Shown here: positions 1-10,383 of the stretch, piece after piece | Numbering within the stretch: the first letter of the stretch is position 1 | Layout: the number at the start of each line of letters is the position of its first letter | Assembly: GCA_039000515.1 (NCBI GenBank) | Contig: JBCFYV010000838.1 | Coordinates: 1 to 64,000 of the forward strand | Direction: 5' to 3' | Source of the DNA: Timema cristinae | Lineage: Eukaryota > Arthropoda > Insecta > Phasmatodea > Timematidae | DNA length: 64,000 nucleotides | Translations under genes and position numbers: made by a program | Notes under the pieces: generated by a model | What the model saw: the letters and a program-made list of their open reading frames with translations, nothing else | Databases searched by the model: none | What the model was told of the DNA's origin: nothing

Positions 1-211
1 TTTTTTCCTAAAACAGAAAACAGTATTGAGGAAGACAAAAACGATAATGATATGACAATTACATTGTAAGTGAAGAGAGCATAAGTTCGGGTGATGAGAA
101 TCAAGAAACACAATACAATAAGCCGCTGAAAGGCAAGCAAATAAATGGAAAAGATTTGGTGCGCAGGTTTTTATAATGGTGTTCGATTTCCTTCTTCAAC
201 TATTCAAATTT

Positions 212-800
212 TGTTTGCTATGTGGTGGTGCTTTATGTGATGTACCGTCAGGTGTAAAAGGAGCTTCACTTGTAATAACTACAAAATGTACAGAAGGTCA
301 TATTTGTGTATAGCATTCATAATCTAATAGTAATAGGTGATCTTCACTAAACATAAGACTAGCAACGTCAATGCATTTGTGTGATATGAGTTATTCTTTA
401 TTTAAAAGCTTTTCAGATACTTTAGACCTCAAAAGTATTTTAAATAACGGCTTCTTTAATATTATTAAGTGGTATGTTGTTCCTGCCATTTTTTTTTATT
501 TCAAAGAACAAAGTTCATATTTTGAAAACACAAATTAAGTGAAACTAGCAGGTGACGTACAGTTCGACAGCCCTGGTTTCTGTGCCAAATATGTGACTTA
601 TACTGCAATGGACATTGGCAGTGGAAGAATCGTAGACTTTGTAGTATTACAGAAGGGGCAAGTAGCAGGCGAGCTAGAAAAACCAGCACGTGAAACTTTA
701 CTAGGCAGGTTATTTTTTAAAAAAGTGCACAATCACACTTTTTGTGACTGATCGTCATTGTAGCATTCGAAAAATGATGTGTACTAATTTCAGTACAATC
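212..800 (+). pseudogene. Decayed transposase-like gene fragment (AGD..FDSPG / VTDRH family)
   Basis: One frame reads from about 212 to 748, then shifts by one base near 735 and continues to about 800. In order it shows a Cys/Gly-rich stretch (CLLCGGALCDVPSG), an LVITTKCTEGH segment, a helical stretch ending in KWYVVPA, the block LAGDVQFDSPGFCAKYVTYT followed by MDIGSGRIVDF, and after the shift LFVTDRHCSIRKMM. The spaced Asp residues (GD, VTD) resemble a DDE nuclease core. I recognise this as a widespread uncharacterised animal repeat-encoded family but cannot name its superfamily. In-frame stops at 311, 320, 338 and 536 plus the shift show it is dead. A hAT element begins about 230 bp downstream and may have interrupted it. 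Confidence 0.55.
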
Positions 801-1021
801 AGGGGCGCACTCAGAATTTTGAGCTTTTTTTTTTTTACATAATAATTTTCATAATTGCAAACATGTATTTCAATGACTGTAATATTTGGAAATTTGATTT
901 GAAGTAGGGGTATAAGAAAGATAGAGAATCAGTGATGCCCCCTAAAAAACGGGGTTTCGGGGGTTTCTCTCCTTAAAACAGAAGGAACTGAGTTTGAACT
1001 TACATAAGGTATTATAAATCA

Positions 1022-1042
1022 CCTATGGTTAAGGTTACCATA
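1022..1042 (+). repeat. hAT left end: 8-bp TSD plus TIR
   Basis: CCTATGGT (1022-1029) is the target-site duplication. TAAGGTTACCATA (1030-1042) is the left TIR, matching the inverted right TIR at 12 of 13 bases. Confidence 0.9.
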
Positions 1043-1398
1043 CGTCCGGATTTGGAACGCGTGTCCAGTTTGGCGTCCGGATCTGAGAAATGTCCGGATT
1101 ATACTAATATGAACCGAAAACGTGGCCAAATTGGGGAATTTTACTCCACGCCGCACCTTAGGTTGGTCACACTGCAGCACTGCGCGCTCACTGCATTCTG
1201 TCTCTGCGTTCAATTCAAGGTCACTCGCGGTTGCAGTCCACAGAACCGACGACTCTCATTTGTTTATATTGTTTATCACTTGTCAGTTTGTTTAAAAATA
1301 ACTCGTTTGCTGTGTACCTTATGTTACTGATGTATTGCTAAGTTACTATTAGTGTTCAGTTTGTAATTTTAGTGTGTAGGTAGTTATAACGTTGCAAA

Positions 1399-2553
1399 AT
1401 GCCAAAGCGCAAGTGTGTTTTTAATGACAAACTAAAAGAAGAATACAAGTTTCTGAGACAGTGTCAAAACAGAAATGACCACGTCAAATGTTTGACGTGT
1501 AACTCTGAATTTTCGATGGAGCATCGAGGACGGTATGACATAGAAAATCACTTGCAGAGTGAGAGACACAAGAAGGCTAATCAAGCAGCATCCTCGGCAA
1601 GTATTAAAACTTTTTTTAAAAACACTAATGTCACAGATGCTGAGTTACAATGTGTGGCAAAAGAGGCAACTTTTGCCTACCATACTGCAATGCACGGACT
1701 TAGTTTCTAAACGTCTGATTGCACTGCCCAACTTATTAAAAATATTTTTGAGCCTAAATTATCGGGAGCTCGGACTAAGACCGAAGCAGTTATTGTAAAT
1801 GTAATATCTCCTTACATATTTGATAAACTGCTCAAAGATCTCAAGGATGCAAATTTTCTTACACTAACAATTGACTGTTCAAACAGAAAAAAGGTTAAAT
1901 TGACTTCTGTATGTGTTCGTTATTTTAATCAAAATGAAGGTGTTAATGTGAAACTTATTTTTTTATGAACTTCCGGGTGAAACCTTTGATATTTTAGTAG
2001 AACATATTTTTAAATGTATCAAAAAGTTCTCTATTGATTCCAAAGTCGTTTGTCTGTGTGCTGATAACACTAATACTAACTTTGGTGGTGTTAAAAGGCA
2101 TGGACAAGGAAATGTTTTTCGAAAACTGCAAAAGGCTCTGTCAAGACCAATTATTGGCATTGGATGCTCTGCTCATATTTTGCACAACACAGTGCAGACT
2201 GCTTGTAATGGCCTTCCCGATGATGTTGAGGCGATTGTTGTCAAAGTGTACAAATTCTTTTATCAGTATACTGACAGAGTGACAGCATTAAAAGAGTTTT
2301 GTGAATCTGCAGAAGTAGAGTATAAAAGAATCCTTTCACATGGAAACACAAGATTTTTGAGCTTAAAGCCTGCAGTAGAAAGAATATTGATTTTGTTTGA
2401 GCCCTTGAAGTCATATTTCTTGTCAATTGAAAACTGCCCTGCATCGTTAATTGCATTTTTTGAAGATCCAGTGAATGAACTTTATTTAACATTTGTGCAT
2501 GGAAGCCTTCAAATGTTTCAAATGGCAGTTCTTAAAGTTGAGTCTGATTACAT
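1399..2553 (+). pseudogene. hAT transposase, 5' part (BED finger and start of catalytic domain), broken
   Basis: Begins MPKRKCVFNDKLKEEYKFL. A BED-type zinc finger follows: C-x2-C in VKCLTCNSEF and H-x4-H in NHLQSERHKK, residues about 30-60. The catalytic region carries the conserved stretches ARTKTEAVIVNVISPY, LTIDCSN, CADNTNTNFGGVKRHGQGN (around 2057-2118) and IGIGCSAHILHN (around 2154-2189), as in the ZBED-like hAT proteins common in fish and arthropods. Damage: an in-frame TAA at 1708-1710, with the same frame continuing to a TGA at 1966, and a one-base shift in the T-run at 1958-1964. After that a single frame runs to 2553, where the LTR element cuts it. The coding sequence resumes in the same phase at 9271. 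Confidence 0.88.
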
Positions 2554-3447
2554 TGTGACAAAGAAAACCATCCCCTTTTAATTATAATCCCTATTTACAA
2601 TCATCCATACGTCACTATTCCAACAATATTACTACTTCTAAATGGTATCACCTCTTTGGCGTGTATTGGAAAGGTTCTTTTGTTTTGTTATTGGCGTGGG
2701 GTTGAAAAGAAGTGATATTAATGCCGGGATGTAAAAACTTTACAATCATTAGAAAAGAAGAAAAAAAGACTTGTTACACTACTTATTACCAGTTTAAGAT
2801 TATGAAAGGATGTACACCAGGATCTTGATTACTACTTGAAGAGTTTGTGAGGACATGCATATCCTTCAGTAAACATAAAGAGATATGTACATATGATCGA
2901 GTTCTCGACTACAGATGGTCTAGGGTGAGAAGTTTCAATTTTCTTATATTATTGCGGGACTGAGGATGGTTTTAATAAAAAAAAGGTAAATAATAGGTGG
3001 CTGTGAGCAGTGTGGCTATTTTGTTTGACTCAAAGAAGTCTAATTGTGTTAAGGGTATATAATAAACTTTCTGTGCCATAATTTTGTACGTGGTTGGACT
3101 TAGGTATCTATGTTGGTTTTATTTTGCCTTTGAAAATGTAAGGAAAAAGGTTTTTTTTTTTGTTTTGTTATCGAATGATTTAAATTGAATTAAGATTGTG
3201 ATATAATAATTATAGCTTTGACAACAAAACAAATGTTATATAAATATGTTAACCTAGATATGTGATTTACCGGAGCTCCGCAGGCAGGTTAAGTATAAGT
3301 GCCTATTTAAACCCAGAGGTCCCGAGATTAAGTTTCCTCGTGCAACTGAGCTAGATGAAATTGAACTATTTTTTTTTACATACAACAGTAGGAGAAATAT
3401 ATATTTAATTAAAACAACTAATATTTTTTTTCTTTTTTTTTTTCACA
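2554..3447 (+). repeat. 5' LTR
   Basis: 894 bp, TG...CA ends. It contains a TATATAATAAA stretch (about 3056-3066) that could act as TATA box or polyadenylation signal, and a long T-rich 3' end. Against the 3' LTR I see only a handful of differences, e.g. TATATAATAAA versus TAAATAATAAA, ATTT versus ATCT near 3307, and poly-T lengths. Confidence 0.93.
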
Positions 3448-3448
3448 G

Positions 3449-3467
3449 TGGCGCCTTAACGCGGGGC
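3449..3467 (+). other. Primer-binding site, tRNA-Lys-like
   Basis: TGGCGCCTTAACGCGGGGC starts one base after the 5' LTR. The TGGCGCC start and GGGGC end resemble PBSs complementary to the 3' end of tRNA-Lys, with mismatches in the middle. The tRNA assignment is inference. Confidence 0.6.
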
Positions 3468-3521
3468 TTTTCGATAAGGTTAGGATAGAGCAACCTAGTA
3501 TTTTCAAATGTGGTTTAGGTT

Positions 3522-3713
3522 ATGAGCCAGGTAGGGTATTTTCTTAGAAGTAGGGACAGAGGACAGTCTAAGATAAACATTAGGTATGAGGCTGAGGTTT
3601 TACCCACAATAATGGATGGACAATCAATTGATGTAGGGTTGGAGGATGATGCTGCTACCACGACACCACAGCAGGAAAAGGTAGTTAGGGACCAAGTAGT
3701 GTTGAGGATTTGA
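3522..3713 (+). CDS. Small leader ORF upstream of gag (63 codons)
   Basis: First ATG-led reading frame after the PBS (MSQVGYFLRSRDRG...). It ends in a TGA overlapping the first four bases of the gag frame, which is open in the -1 register. It may be a short leader ORF or the true N-terminus of Gag, joined by a -1 frameshift or a sequencing slip. No classical slippery heptamer is evident at the overlap. No domain recognised. Confidence 0.4.
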   Translation: MSQVGYFLRSRDRGQSKINIRYEAEVLPTIMDGQSIDVGLEDDAATTTPQQEKVVRDQVVLRI

Positions 3714-5230
3714 GCGACGACTCATCCCAAACTTATTTTGAGGGTCCGTCACCAGACGGGGACAAAATCCCTCCTTTCCCTATGGAAGTTCCCCACAGTA
3801 CCCCTTCGTTGGACCTTATGGCGGGTATCCAACAGTTGTTAATGGAGATGAGGGAAGGGCAGTTAGTCCTCGAGAGAAAGCTCGTTTCTACTCAGGAGGA
3901 AACCCGCAGTGAGATTATGCGTCACATCGGTTCATTAACGGTCAGTATGAGGGAAGAGTTTTCAGCGGCAATAGGCAAGACCAGGGCCGACTTTGAGGTT
4001 AGAGTTGAGGCCACTGAAGAGCGGTTCAGGCAGGAGCTGGCCAGTGTTAAGAAAGAGATCCTGGAGTCAAGGGATGGGTTTAGCCTGACCTTGGAGTCAA
4101 ACCAAAGGTTGACGGCACAGAAGCAAGAACAGCAGGTCGCACAGCTAGAGGAAGGATTGAATAGACTAAGCCTAGAGGTGCGTACAGGGAACGAGAGTCA
4201 GACAAATACACTGGGGATTCTGAACTCTACTGTTGGCTCACTGAAGGACAAGAACCGGGATTTAGCCAAAACCCAGGTGGGGTTGGATCAGAGGTTGGCT
4301 GATACAGCCGAGGAGGTAAAAATGGTAAAGAACCAGCTTGAGGGATTGTCAGACCAGGTCAGGTTAGGAGGGCTGGGCGACTTAAGCCCATTTTCTTCAT
4401 CTTTGTGTACCCTTTTAGGAGACCGGGCTCTTGGGGATAGACTCCCTAAATTCAATCGCAGGAGTGGGCAGGATCCCGTTAGCCACCTCAACACTCTGGA
4501 GGAACTTTTTGAAGGGCGTCGACTAAATGATAAGGAAAAAATAAGGTTAGGGGGCAGTTCCCTCACTGGTGACGCTTTGCCTTGGTGGTCGGTAGTGCGC
4601 GAAAGCATCACAGGCTGGGAGGAGTTTCGAACCCGATTGCTAGCAATGTTTTGGAGTGTGGAGATCCAGGGCCAAATGAGGGCTAAATTACATGCGTCAA
4701 GGTACCATGAGAACGGAGGTACTCTGGAGGGTTACCTTGCCGACATGTATAGTAAAAGTAGGAATTTCGAGTCGAACATCAGTGACTCTGAGTTGATATA
4801 TATGGTCACGCATCAACTACCTATACGGTACCGCGAGATGTTGGTAGGGATTACCTACAACACTTTGGAGGAGTTTAGGGCCGGACTGCAGCGCTTGGAC
4901 GCCTTGGAACAGGATAGGCGTAGGGACAAAGTAGGACAGTTCAGTTCCCCGCTTCATAGGAGGCCGAACGTGGAACAGCGGGTAGGACCTACTCCACAGT
5001 TTCAACTGGGAACACGTCCACAGGAAGCGTGGAGGAGAGATAGACCTCCTCGCGACCATTCAGGCCGTAGTTTAGTTTGGGGTGCCCAGACAGAGCACCA
5101 ATATCCAGGTAGAGGTCGGGAAAACTCCCATCATAACCTTGAGGTAAGAGACAAAAGGTCAGTCAACGGACCTTTTCCCAACCCTAGAAACCACCCTTAT
5201 GGGGACAACGACAGTGATTTTATGGTCTAG
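3710..5230 (+). CDS. gag: Retrotransposon Gag polyprotein
   Basis: A continuous 506-codon frame after a stop at 3686; the first in-frame ATG is at 3782, giving 482 residues. Residues about 25-225 are Glu/Gln/Arg-rich with a long coiled-coil pattern. Residues about 240-405 form the capsid-like retrotransposon-gag region: LPKFNRRSGQDPVSHLNTL, GDALPWWSVV, WEEFRTRLLAMFW, GTLEGYLADMYSKS, MVTHQLPIRYREMLVG. The tail is basic (RRPNVEQRV, RPPRDHSGRS) and would bind RNA, but no CCHC knuckle is visible. It assembles the cytoplasmic particle that packages element RNA. The intact frame contrasts with the absent pol and suggests recent function or selection on gag alone. The start codon is uncertain. Confidence 0.85.
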   Translation: MSDDSSQTYFEGPSPDGDKIPPFPMEVPHSTPSLDLMAGIQQLLMEMREGQLVLERKLVSTQEETRSEIMRHIGSLTVSMREEFSAAIGKTRADFEVRVEATEERFRQELASVKKEILESRDGFSLTLESNQRLTAQKQEQQVAQLEEGLNRLSLEVRTGNESQTNTLGILNSTVGSLKDKNRDLAKTQVGLDQRLADTAEEVKMVKNQLEGLSDQVRLGGLGDLSPFSSSLCTLLGDRALGDRLPKFNRRSGQDPVSHLNTLEELFEGRRLNDKEKIRLGGSSLTGDALPWWSVVRESITGWEEFRTRLLAMFWSVEIQGQMRAKLHASRYHENGGTLEGYLADMYSKSRNFESNISDSELIYMVTHQLPIRYREMLVGITYNTLEEFRAGLQRLDALEQDRRRDKVGQFSSPLHRRPNVEQRVGPTPQFQLGTRPQEAWRRDRPPRDHSGRSLVWGAQTEHQYPGRGRENSHHNLEVRDKRSVNGPFPNPRNHPYGDNDSDFMV

Positions 5231-5611
5231 GAGTAACTCCCATACCCCATTTCAACCGTCCCAGACGAACCTTCAACATAGGGTACCAGCTAACATAGGT
5301 CCAGTTTATCAAGGGCAAGCATCCCGTGGTTCTAGTCATCATCCTCAACCAGTTGATGTAAATGTAATTGTCAAAGAGGGAAACTGTTGACCTGCGATGT
5401 TGGCAGCCCAGACCGGTCGCAGGTTCCACACACTCTGGGAGCATTTTTAGTATGTCAAGAAAAAGTTAACACCCTTTGTGTAGATCTTAGGGAAGAATTA
5501 CTAAATGAAAAGGAAGAAATGGAGATGTCAGGAAATCCGACGTGTCCCGAGCTTATGTTAGAAGTTGAAGGATTATCTTTGAGTTGTCTATTAGATTCAA
5601 GAGCACCATAG
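5199..5611 (+). pseudogene. Truncated aspartic-protease region after gag
   Basis: Two short overlapping frames follow gag: 5199-5390, overlapping the gag end in another register, then 5387-5611. The second ends PELMLEVEGLSLSCLLDSRA and then a stop. LLDSRA sits where retropepsins carry the catalytic LLDSGA/T loop. Here Gly is replaced by Arg and the frame stops at once, so the flap and the rest of the protease are missing. The region is a remnant of a gag-pro junction, not a working protease. Confidence 0.55.
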
Positions 5612-8368
5612 GACAAGATTGGTTAAATTCGCTGGCTGTTTGTTCTATACTTAAGGATGTAATTGTTGAATTTCTAAACTTCAGCAACAGAGTCATCGAT
5701 GTGTTTGTCAGTCAGAAGAACGGAAGTAGCCAACTTTTGTACAAATAATTAAATAGTATCATCACTTGACTTCAAATTTGAGCATGGGAAGACAATATTG
5801 ATATCAATATCTTTAAAAGGCGATTATAGATTTGTATTAATAAAACATTCAATTATTTTAAAAGCAAATTAAATGTTAAAATTAAGGGCTGGTCAACCCT
5901 TTCGTGAGCCATCTCTCCGGGGAAATGAGGTACATGGCTCTACGAGTTGCCAGCACTGCATGGGTGGTGGCCTGGAAATACAACAATGTGGATTACAATT
6001 GATTATGTCTAAAGCCGGCTACACAATTAAAACACTTAAAACTAAAAAAAAAAAATAAGAAGAATTTAGAAACTCTAGGAAAGATTGGTGAACGATTCCC
6101 AGCATCCAACAAATAGCCTGCGGCATTTTTTCTCAAGGTTGGAAGGTACACACCGTATTATACAAGTCAGGTATCAATCTAAGGAAAGATAAGAAAGATA
6201 AAACAAAAGTGTGGAGAAATTTTTTTTGTATTGTGGAAAGGGTAATTTATCCCACAATTATTACTTAAGAATTATAATGGATAATTTCGACAATCAGTAA
6301 TAGATTATTTGTTATTGTTAAAGTATCTACGTCAAAGAAGTTAAGAAATACCCCATGTGAAGAGAAGATGCATCCCGAAGACCTACACGATAAGAATGTG
6401 CCTACAAAATGAGAGAGAGAAAATCCTGTGAGTATTTAAAATATATGTATAATGGTTATAACCAGCGTCAACATTAAGGCTAGTCCCTCTGTGCCGGTAC
6501 CTGTTAGACTGGGCAGACTTGTGATAGTCACATGAATATTAAAACTTGTGAAAGGGCAGGAACCCACACAACTTTTATTGGAAATGAATAGCATCGAGAA
6601 TTATTAAATGTTTTATGGTGAAACTTTGAAGGTTATTTATTTATTTTTTGTATATGTCAGAAGAAAATATAGTTAGAGGAAGAGAGAAGAGAGTGGGATT
6701 TTCTGAGAGTAAAGTAACATCACAACCAAGGTCATTCTTTATTCATGTATGGGAAGCAGACAAGTAACATGACGAGGTCTAAGACGTTATAAGCATTTTC
6801 AGTTTAATTATAATGAAGTTATTTTAAGAAAAAGAAGTTAAATCCATGAACTTTATCTGCAATGGTTATCCTATGATAGAGCTTGTGTGTTTACAAGTAT
6901 GTACTGTATACTTGAGATGTGTAGCCCCAACAGCTGAGAAGAGACGCACCGGAACTTTTGATTTCACCAATTAGTCGCCATAAGCAGGCCCAGAAAGTGT
7001 GGTACCTGGTTCCGTCATTACGCTCCTTGCAGTCAGGAACGAGGGAAGTTATTTCCATTATCTTATAACAGACAACATTGTGTAAATGTCTTTTTTTATT
7101 ATTTCGCTTAGTATTTATTTTAAAACACCCTATGAAGTTATAAATTATTCATACGTGTAGCACCTTATGATAAGTGCTTGATATTTATGTGAAAAAGGCC
7201 CAGTATTTCCATGGTAGGCTTATACTTATGATAGGGAACGTTATAACATTTTGTATGTCTATTTCTAAACAACCTATAATTTCATTGAATAGTTATGTCA
7301 AACTACTATATTATTTAATATATTGTGTCATTGTAGTCTATGTTTATCTCAGGGTTTGAAAAAGGTTTTTTTTTCTTCATATAATCAACTAATGTTTGTA
7401 ATTATTATTTTTAACTTGTTTAATTTTCTCATATGGTGTATGTAAATCACCTGGCAGAGGATTGTTATGATAATCTCACTTTAAGAAGTTGAATTTCATA
7501 TTATGAGAGTCAGCATTCGCGACCAGTGGTGTAATAAGAAGTCTAGGGGGCTGTAGGTACCCAAACAGTTAGGGCGAGTTTAGTGGGTCAATTGAAGATG
7601 ATTGGGGGCACAGTACATTTCAGGAAACACCAATTTGGCATGAGTTCACGAGTTGTTGTTTTTTTTGTTTGGAACAATTGTCTCATAAGTTGCAAGAGGA
7701 GAGTCTCATATTGTAACACGACTATGTTTCTATCTAACCTTTGCCATCCACTTAGCTATTTAATATTTAAGAATTTTGGTTTAGTTAAAGAGTGTGTAAA
7801 CTAATAATTTTAATATGTCCAGTCTATTGCTAAAGTGTGGTTTTGTTTCAATGTAATGAGGGTAGTTTTGTTTTGTGGTAGTAATTCAATTGTATGTAGC
7901 TCTAGAGAATGCTAACAGCTTATACTATATAAGGCAAGCATTAGCCATGTAACATATTTGTGTAAATGTTTGTAAAAAAAAAAAAGTTATGTAAGACCCA
8001 AGGTAGTAGACAAATGTTTCACCTGGAGGACAACTAGAGTGCCATTTGAATTTGCTCAAATAGCTGGTGTAGTGCGGTTGAAACCCAGGAGCAGGTGTTT
8101 TAATTTGTCGCTTTGGTTGCGAGGACACCGACATAAGTCAAGTGCGCGTCTTCAAAACCTATAAACCAATATGTAAAGGGTTAAATGAATGTACATTTCC
8201 GAGCAACCTTACCTGCAAGGATCTCAACGGTGCCAAGTTTAGAAGAAAGGAAAAGTCGTTAGACAATGGACCTTAACTCCTACCACTTTAAGTGCACCAA
8301 TGGCTGGTAATGTTCCAGTAGCAGTTTTCAATACTAAAACTAACTTCTGAAACATTAGGGGGCAAATC
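5612..8368 (+). other. Non-coding interior of the LTR element
   Basis: 2.76 kb without a reading frame longer than about 75 codons. I looked for reverse transcriptase (YxDD), RNase H and integrase (HHCC, D,D35E) motifs on both strands and saw none. It carries short A-runs (6041-6056, 7974-7984) and ends in a purine-rich tract before the 3' LTR. It probably keeps cis-acting RNA functions or foreign filler. Confidence 0.6.
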
Positions 8369-9266
8369 TGTGACAAAGAAAACCATCCCCTTTTAATTAT
8401 AATCCCTATTTACAATCATCCATACGTCACTATTCCAACAATATTACTACTTCTAAATGGTATCACCTCTTTGGCGTGTATTGGAAAGGTTCTTTTGTTT
8501 TGTTATTGGCGTGGGGTTGAAAAGAAGTGATATTAATGCCGGGATGTAAAAACTTTACAATCATTAGAAAAGAAGAAAAAAAGACTTGTTACACTACTTA
8601 TTACCAGTTTAAGATTATGAAAGGATGTACACCAGGATCTTGATTACTACTTGAAGAGTTTGTGAGGACATGCATATCCTTCAGTAAACATAAAGAGATA
8701 TGTACATATGATCGAGTTCTCGACTACAGATGGTCTAGGGTGAGAAGTTTCAATTTTCTTATATTATTGCGGGACTGAGGATGGTTTTAATAAAAAAAAG
8801 GTAAATAATAGGTGGCTGTGAGCAGTGTGGCTATTTTGTTTGACTCAAAGAAGTCTAATTGTGTTAAGGGTAAATAATAAACTTTCTGTGCCATAATTTT
8901 GTACGTGGTTGGACTTAGGTATCTATGTTGGTTTTATTTTGCCTTTGAAAATGTAAGGAAAAAGGTTTTTTTTTTTTTGTTATCGAATGATTTAAATTGA
9001 ATTAAGATTGTGATATAATAATTATAGCTTTGACAACAAAACAAATGTTATATAAATATGTTAACCTAGATATGTGATTTACCGGAGCTCCGCAGGCAGG
9101 TTAAGTATAAGTGCCTATCTAAACCCAGAGGTCCCGAGATTAAGTTTCCTCGTGCAACTGAGCTAGATGAAATTGAACTATTTTTTTTACATACAACAGT
9201 AGGAGAAATATATATTTAATTAAAACAACTAATATTTTTTTTTCTTATTTTTTTTTTTTTTCCACA
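8369..9266 (+). repeat. 3' LTR
   Basis: 898-bp copy of the 5' LTR, starting TGTGACAAAG and followed by the second ACAT target copy (9267-9270). Confidence 0.93.
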
Positions 9267-10029
9267 ACATTACTGCTACAGAAGCGACACAAGTGTATGA
9301 AGAATTAGTTGTCAAACTGGAAGAAAGGAAGGCAACTAACCTTATCCCGTTTGCAGCAAAGCAGTTACACAGGAAGTTAAAAAATGAAGAAGCCGTTGAT
9401 GATAAGAAGGAAGAAAACTTTCTGAAAAGTGTAGAAGGTTTTTACAAAGCTGGAATAAGCTACTTGAAACTTTGGGAAAACAGCTTTGACAAAGCTAACC
9501 ACTTTAAATGGTTAACGCTACAACATGACACTACCTGGGATGAGATGGAAGACAGTGCTTTAACTGTAGCCAGCGTTATTCCGGATTCCATCAATGTGGA
9601 TGAACTATTTGATGAGCGTTCGTCACTAATCCAAATTCTGAAAAATCTGAAACCTGAATGGGATGCCCTATCAAAAGATGGACCCCCCAAAACTCAAGAG
9701 AAATGGAAACAAGTTTTGAAGCATTTTCTAGAAGCAATGTCTCCTTTGTGAATATTTTCAAAATAGTAGAATTCGCCATGTGTCTGCCTGGTACTTCGGC
9801 TCCAGCTGAGCCTATTTTTTCAATGATGGGGTCTGTTTGGACGGCTGGAAGATTATCTCTGTCAGTTGTAAGAGATCTTCTTTATATTAAAGCAAATTCT
9901 GTTATAACCTGCTCAGAATTCCACGACCACATCAAAAATGACAAATCTTTTCTGAGGAAGGTCAGTTCATCTGAAAAGTATGAATCAAGGAAAATTGAAG
10001 AACCTGTCCCTGGACCCAGCACATTGTAA
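9267..10029 (+). pseudogene. hAT transposase, 3' part (dimerisation domain), broken
   Basis: Reading resumes right after the LTR element in the phase left at 2553, because LTR element plus TSD copy is 6717 bp, a multiple of three. It runs TATEATQVYEELVVKLEERK to EAMSPL and a stop at 9749-9751. A one-base shift near 9720-9745 moves the family sequence to the next register: NVSFVNIFKIVEFAMCLPGT, then SAPAEPIFSMMGSVWT, then VRDLLYIKANS. This is the hAT C-terminal dimerisation region; the usual phrase is close to N-A-x-x-E-R-x-F-S. The frame ends at 10029. It belongs with 1399-2553. Confidence 0.87.
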
Positions 10030-10362
10030 TCAATAGTTTGAGCATGAATAAAGTACTTGAAAAGTTCAGAATATAATATGAACACTTATGTTATCTACTG
10101 TATGTAAATATTTCATGGAATTTAAGTGATAGTGTATTAAAAAGGCTTAATTATAATAAATTTGTAATTTATTAACCCCATAATACTTATTTTGTAATTT
10201 AAAAAAACTTATAAATCAAGCTAAGTTTGATAACATTTTTCACGTATCTAGGTAGCTAAAAACGCAGATTTCAGTGTTTAATTAAAAAAAAATTCGGGGG
10301 AGGGCCCGTGGACCCCCCAGACACCCCGGAAAGACCTCTGTCCGGATCTGGCCTCAATAAAT

Positions 10363-10383
10363 TATGGTAACCCTACCTATGGT
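10363..10383 (+). repeat. hAT right end: TIR plus 8-bp TSD
   Basis: TATGGTAACCCTA (10363-10375) is the right TIR and CCTATGGT (10376-10383) the second target copy. Confidence 0.9.

Larger units (their letters stand above)
2554..9266 (+). mobile_element. Young LTR retrotransposon, gag-only (non-autonomous), nested in hAT
   Basis: Two near-identical direct repeats (894 and 898 bp) start TGTGACAAAG and end ...CACA / ...ACA, so both have TG...CA ends. They enclose 4.9 kb. The target duplication is ACAT (2550-2553 and 9267-9270). A primer-binding site (PBS) beginning TGGCGCC lies one base after the 5' LTR, and a purine-rich GGGGGC tract (8358-8363) sits just before the 3' LTR. The inside encodes a Gag with a retrotransposon-gag capsid region and a truncated aspartic-protease start. 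No reverse transcriptase, RNase H or integrase motif is visible in 5.6-8.4 kb. Few LTR substitutions point to recent insertion. Gag type and 4-bp TSD fit Ty3/gypsy, but without pol this is inference. Mobilisation would need a partner in trans. Confidence 0.9.
1030..10375 (+). mobile_element. hAT DNA transposon interrupted by an LTR retrotransposon
   Basis: Termini TAAGGTTACCATA and TATGGTAACCCTA form a 13-bp TIR with one mismatch. Both ends are flanked by the same 8 bp, CCTATGGT (1022-1029 and 10376-10383), the hallmark of hAT insertion. Removing the internal LTR element and its duplicated target leaves about 2.63 kb. That is a normal size for an autonomous hAT element with one BED-finger transposase gene. 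GTCCGGAT-type motifs recur just inside both ends (around 1045-1100 and 10338-10348), as expected for subterminal transposase-binding repeats. The transposase carries an in-frame stop and frameshifts, so the element is inactive. Confidence 0.92.

Noticed and set aside
5873..6058. 61-codon ORF inside the LTR element
   Set aside because: Low-complexity end (KTKKKK from an A-run) and no RT, RNase H or integrase motif.
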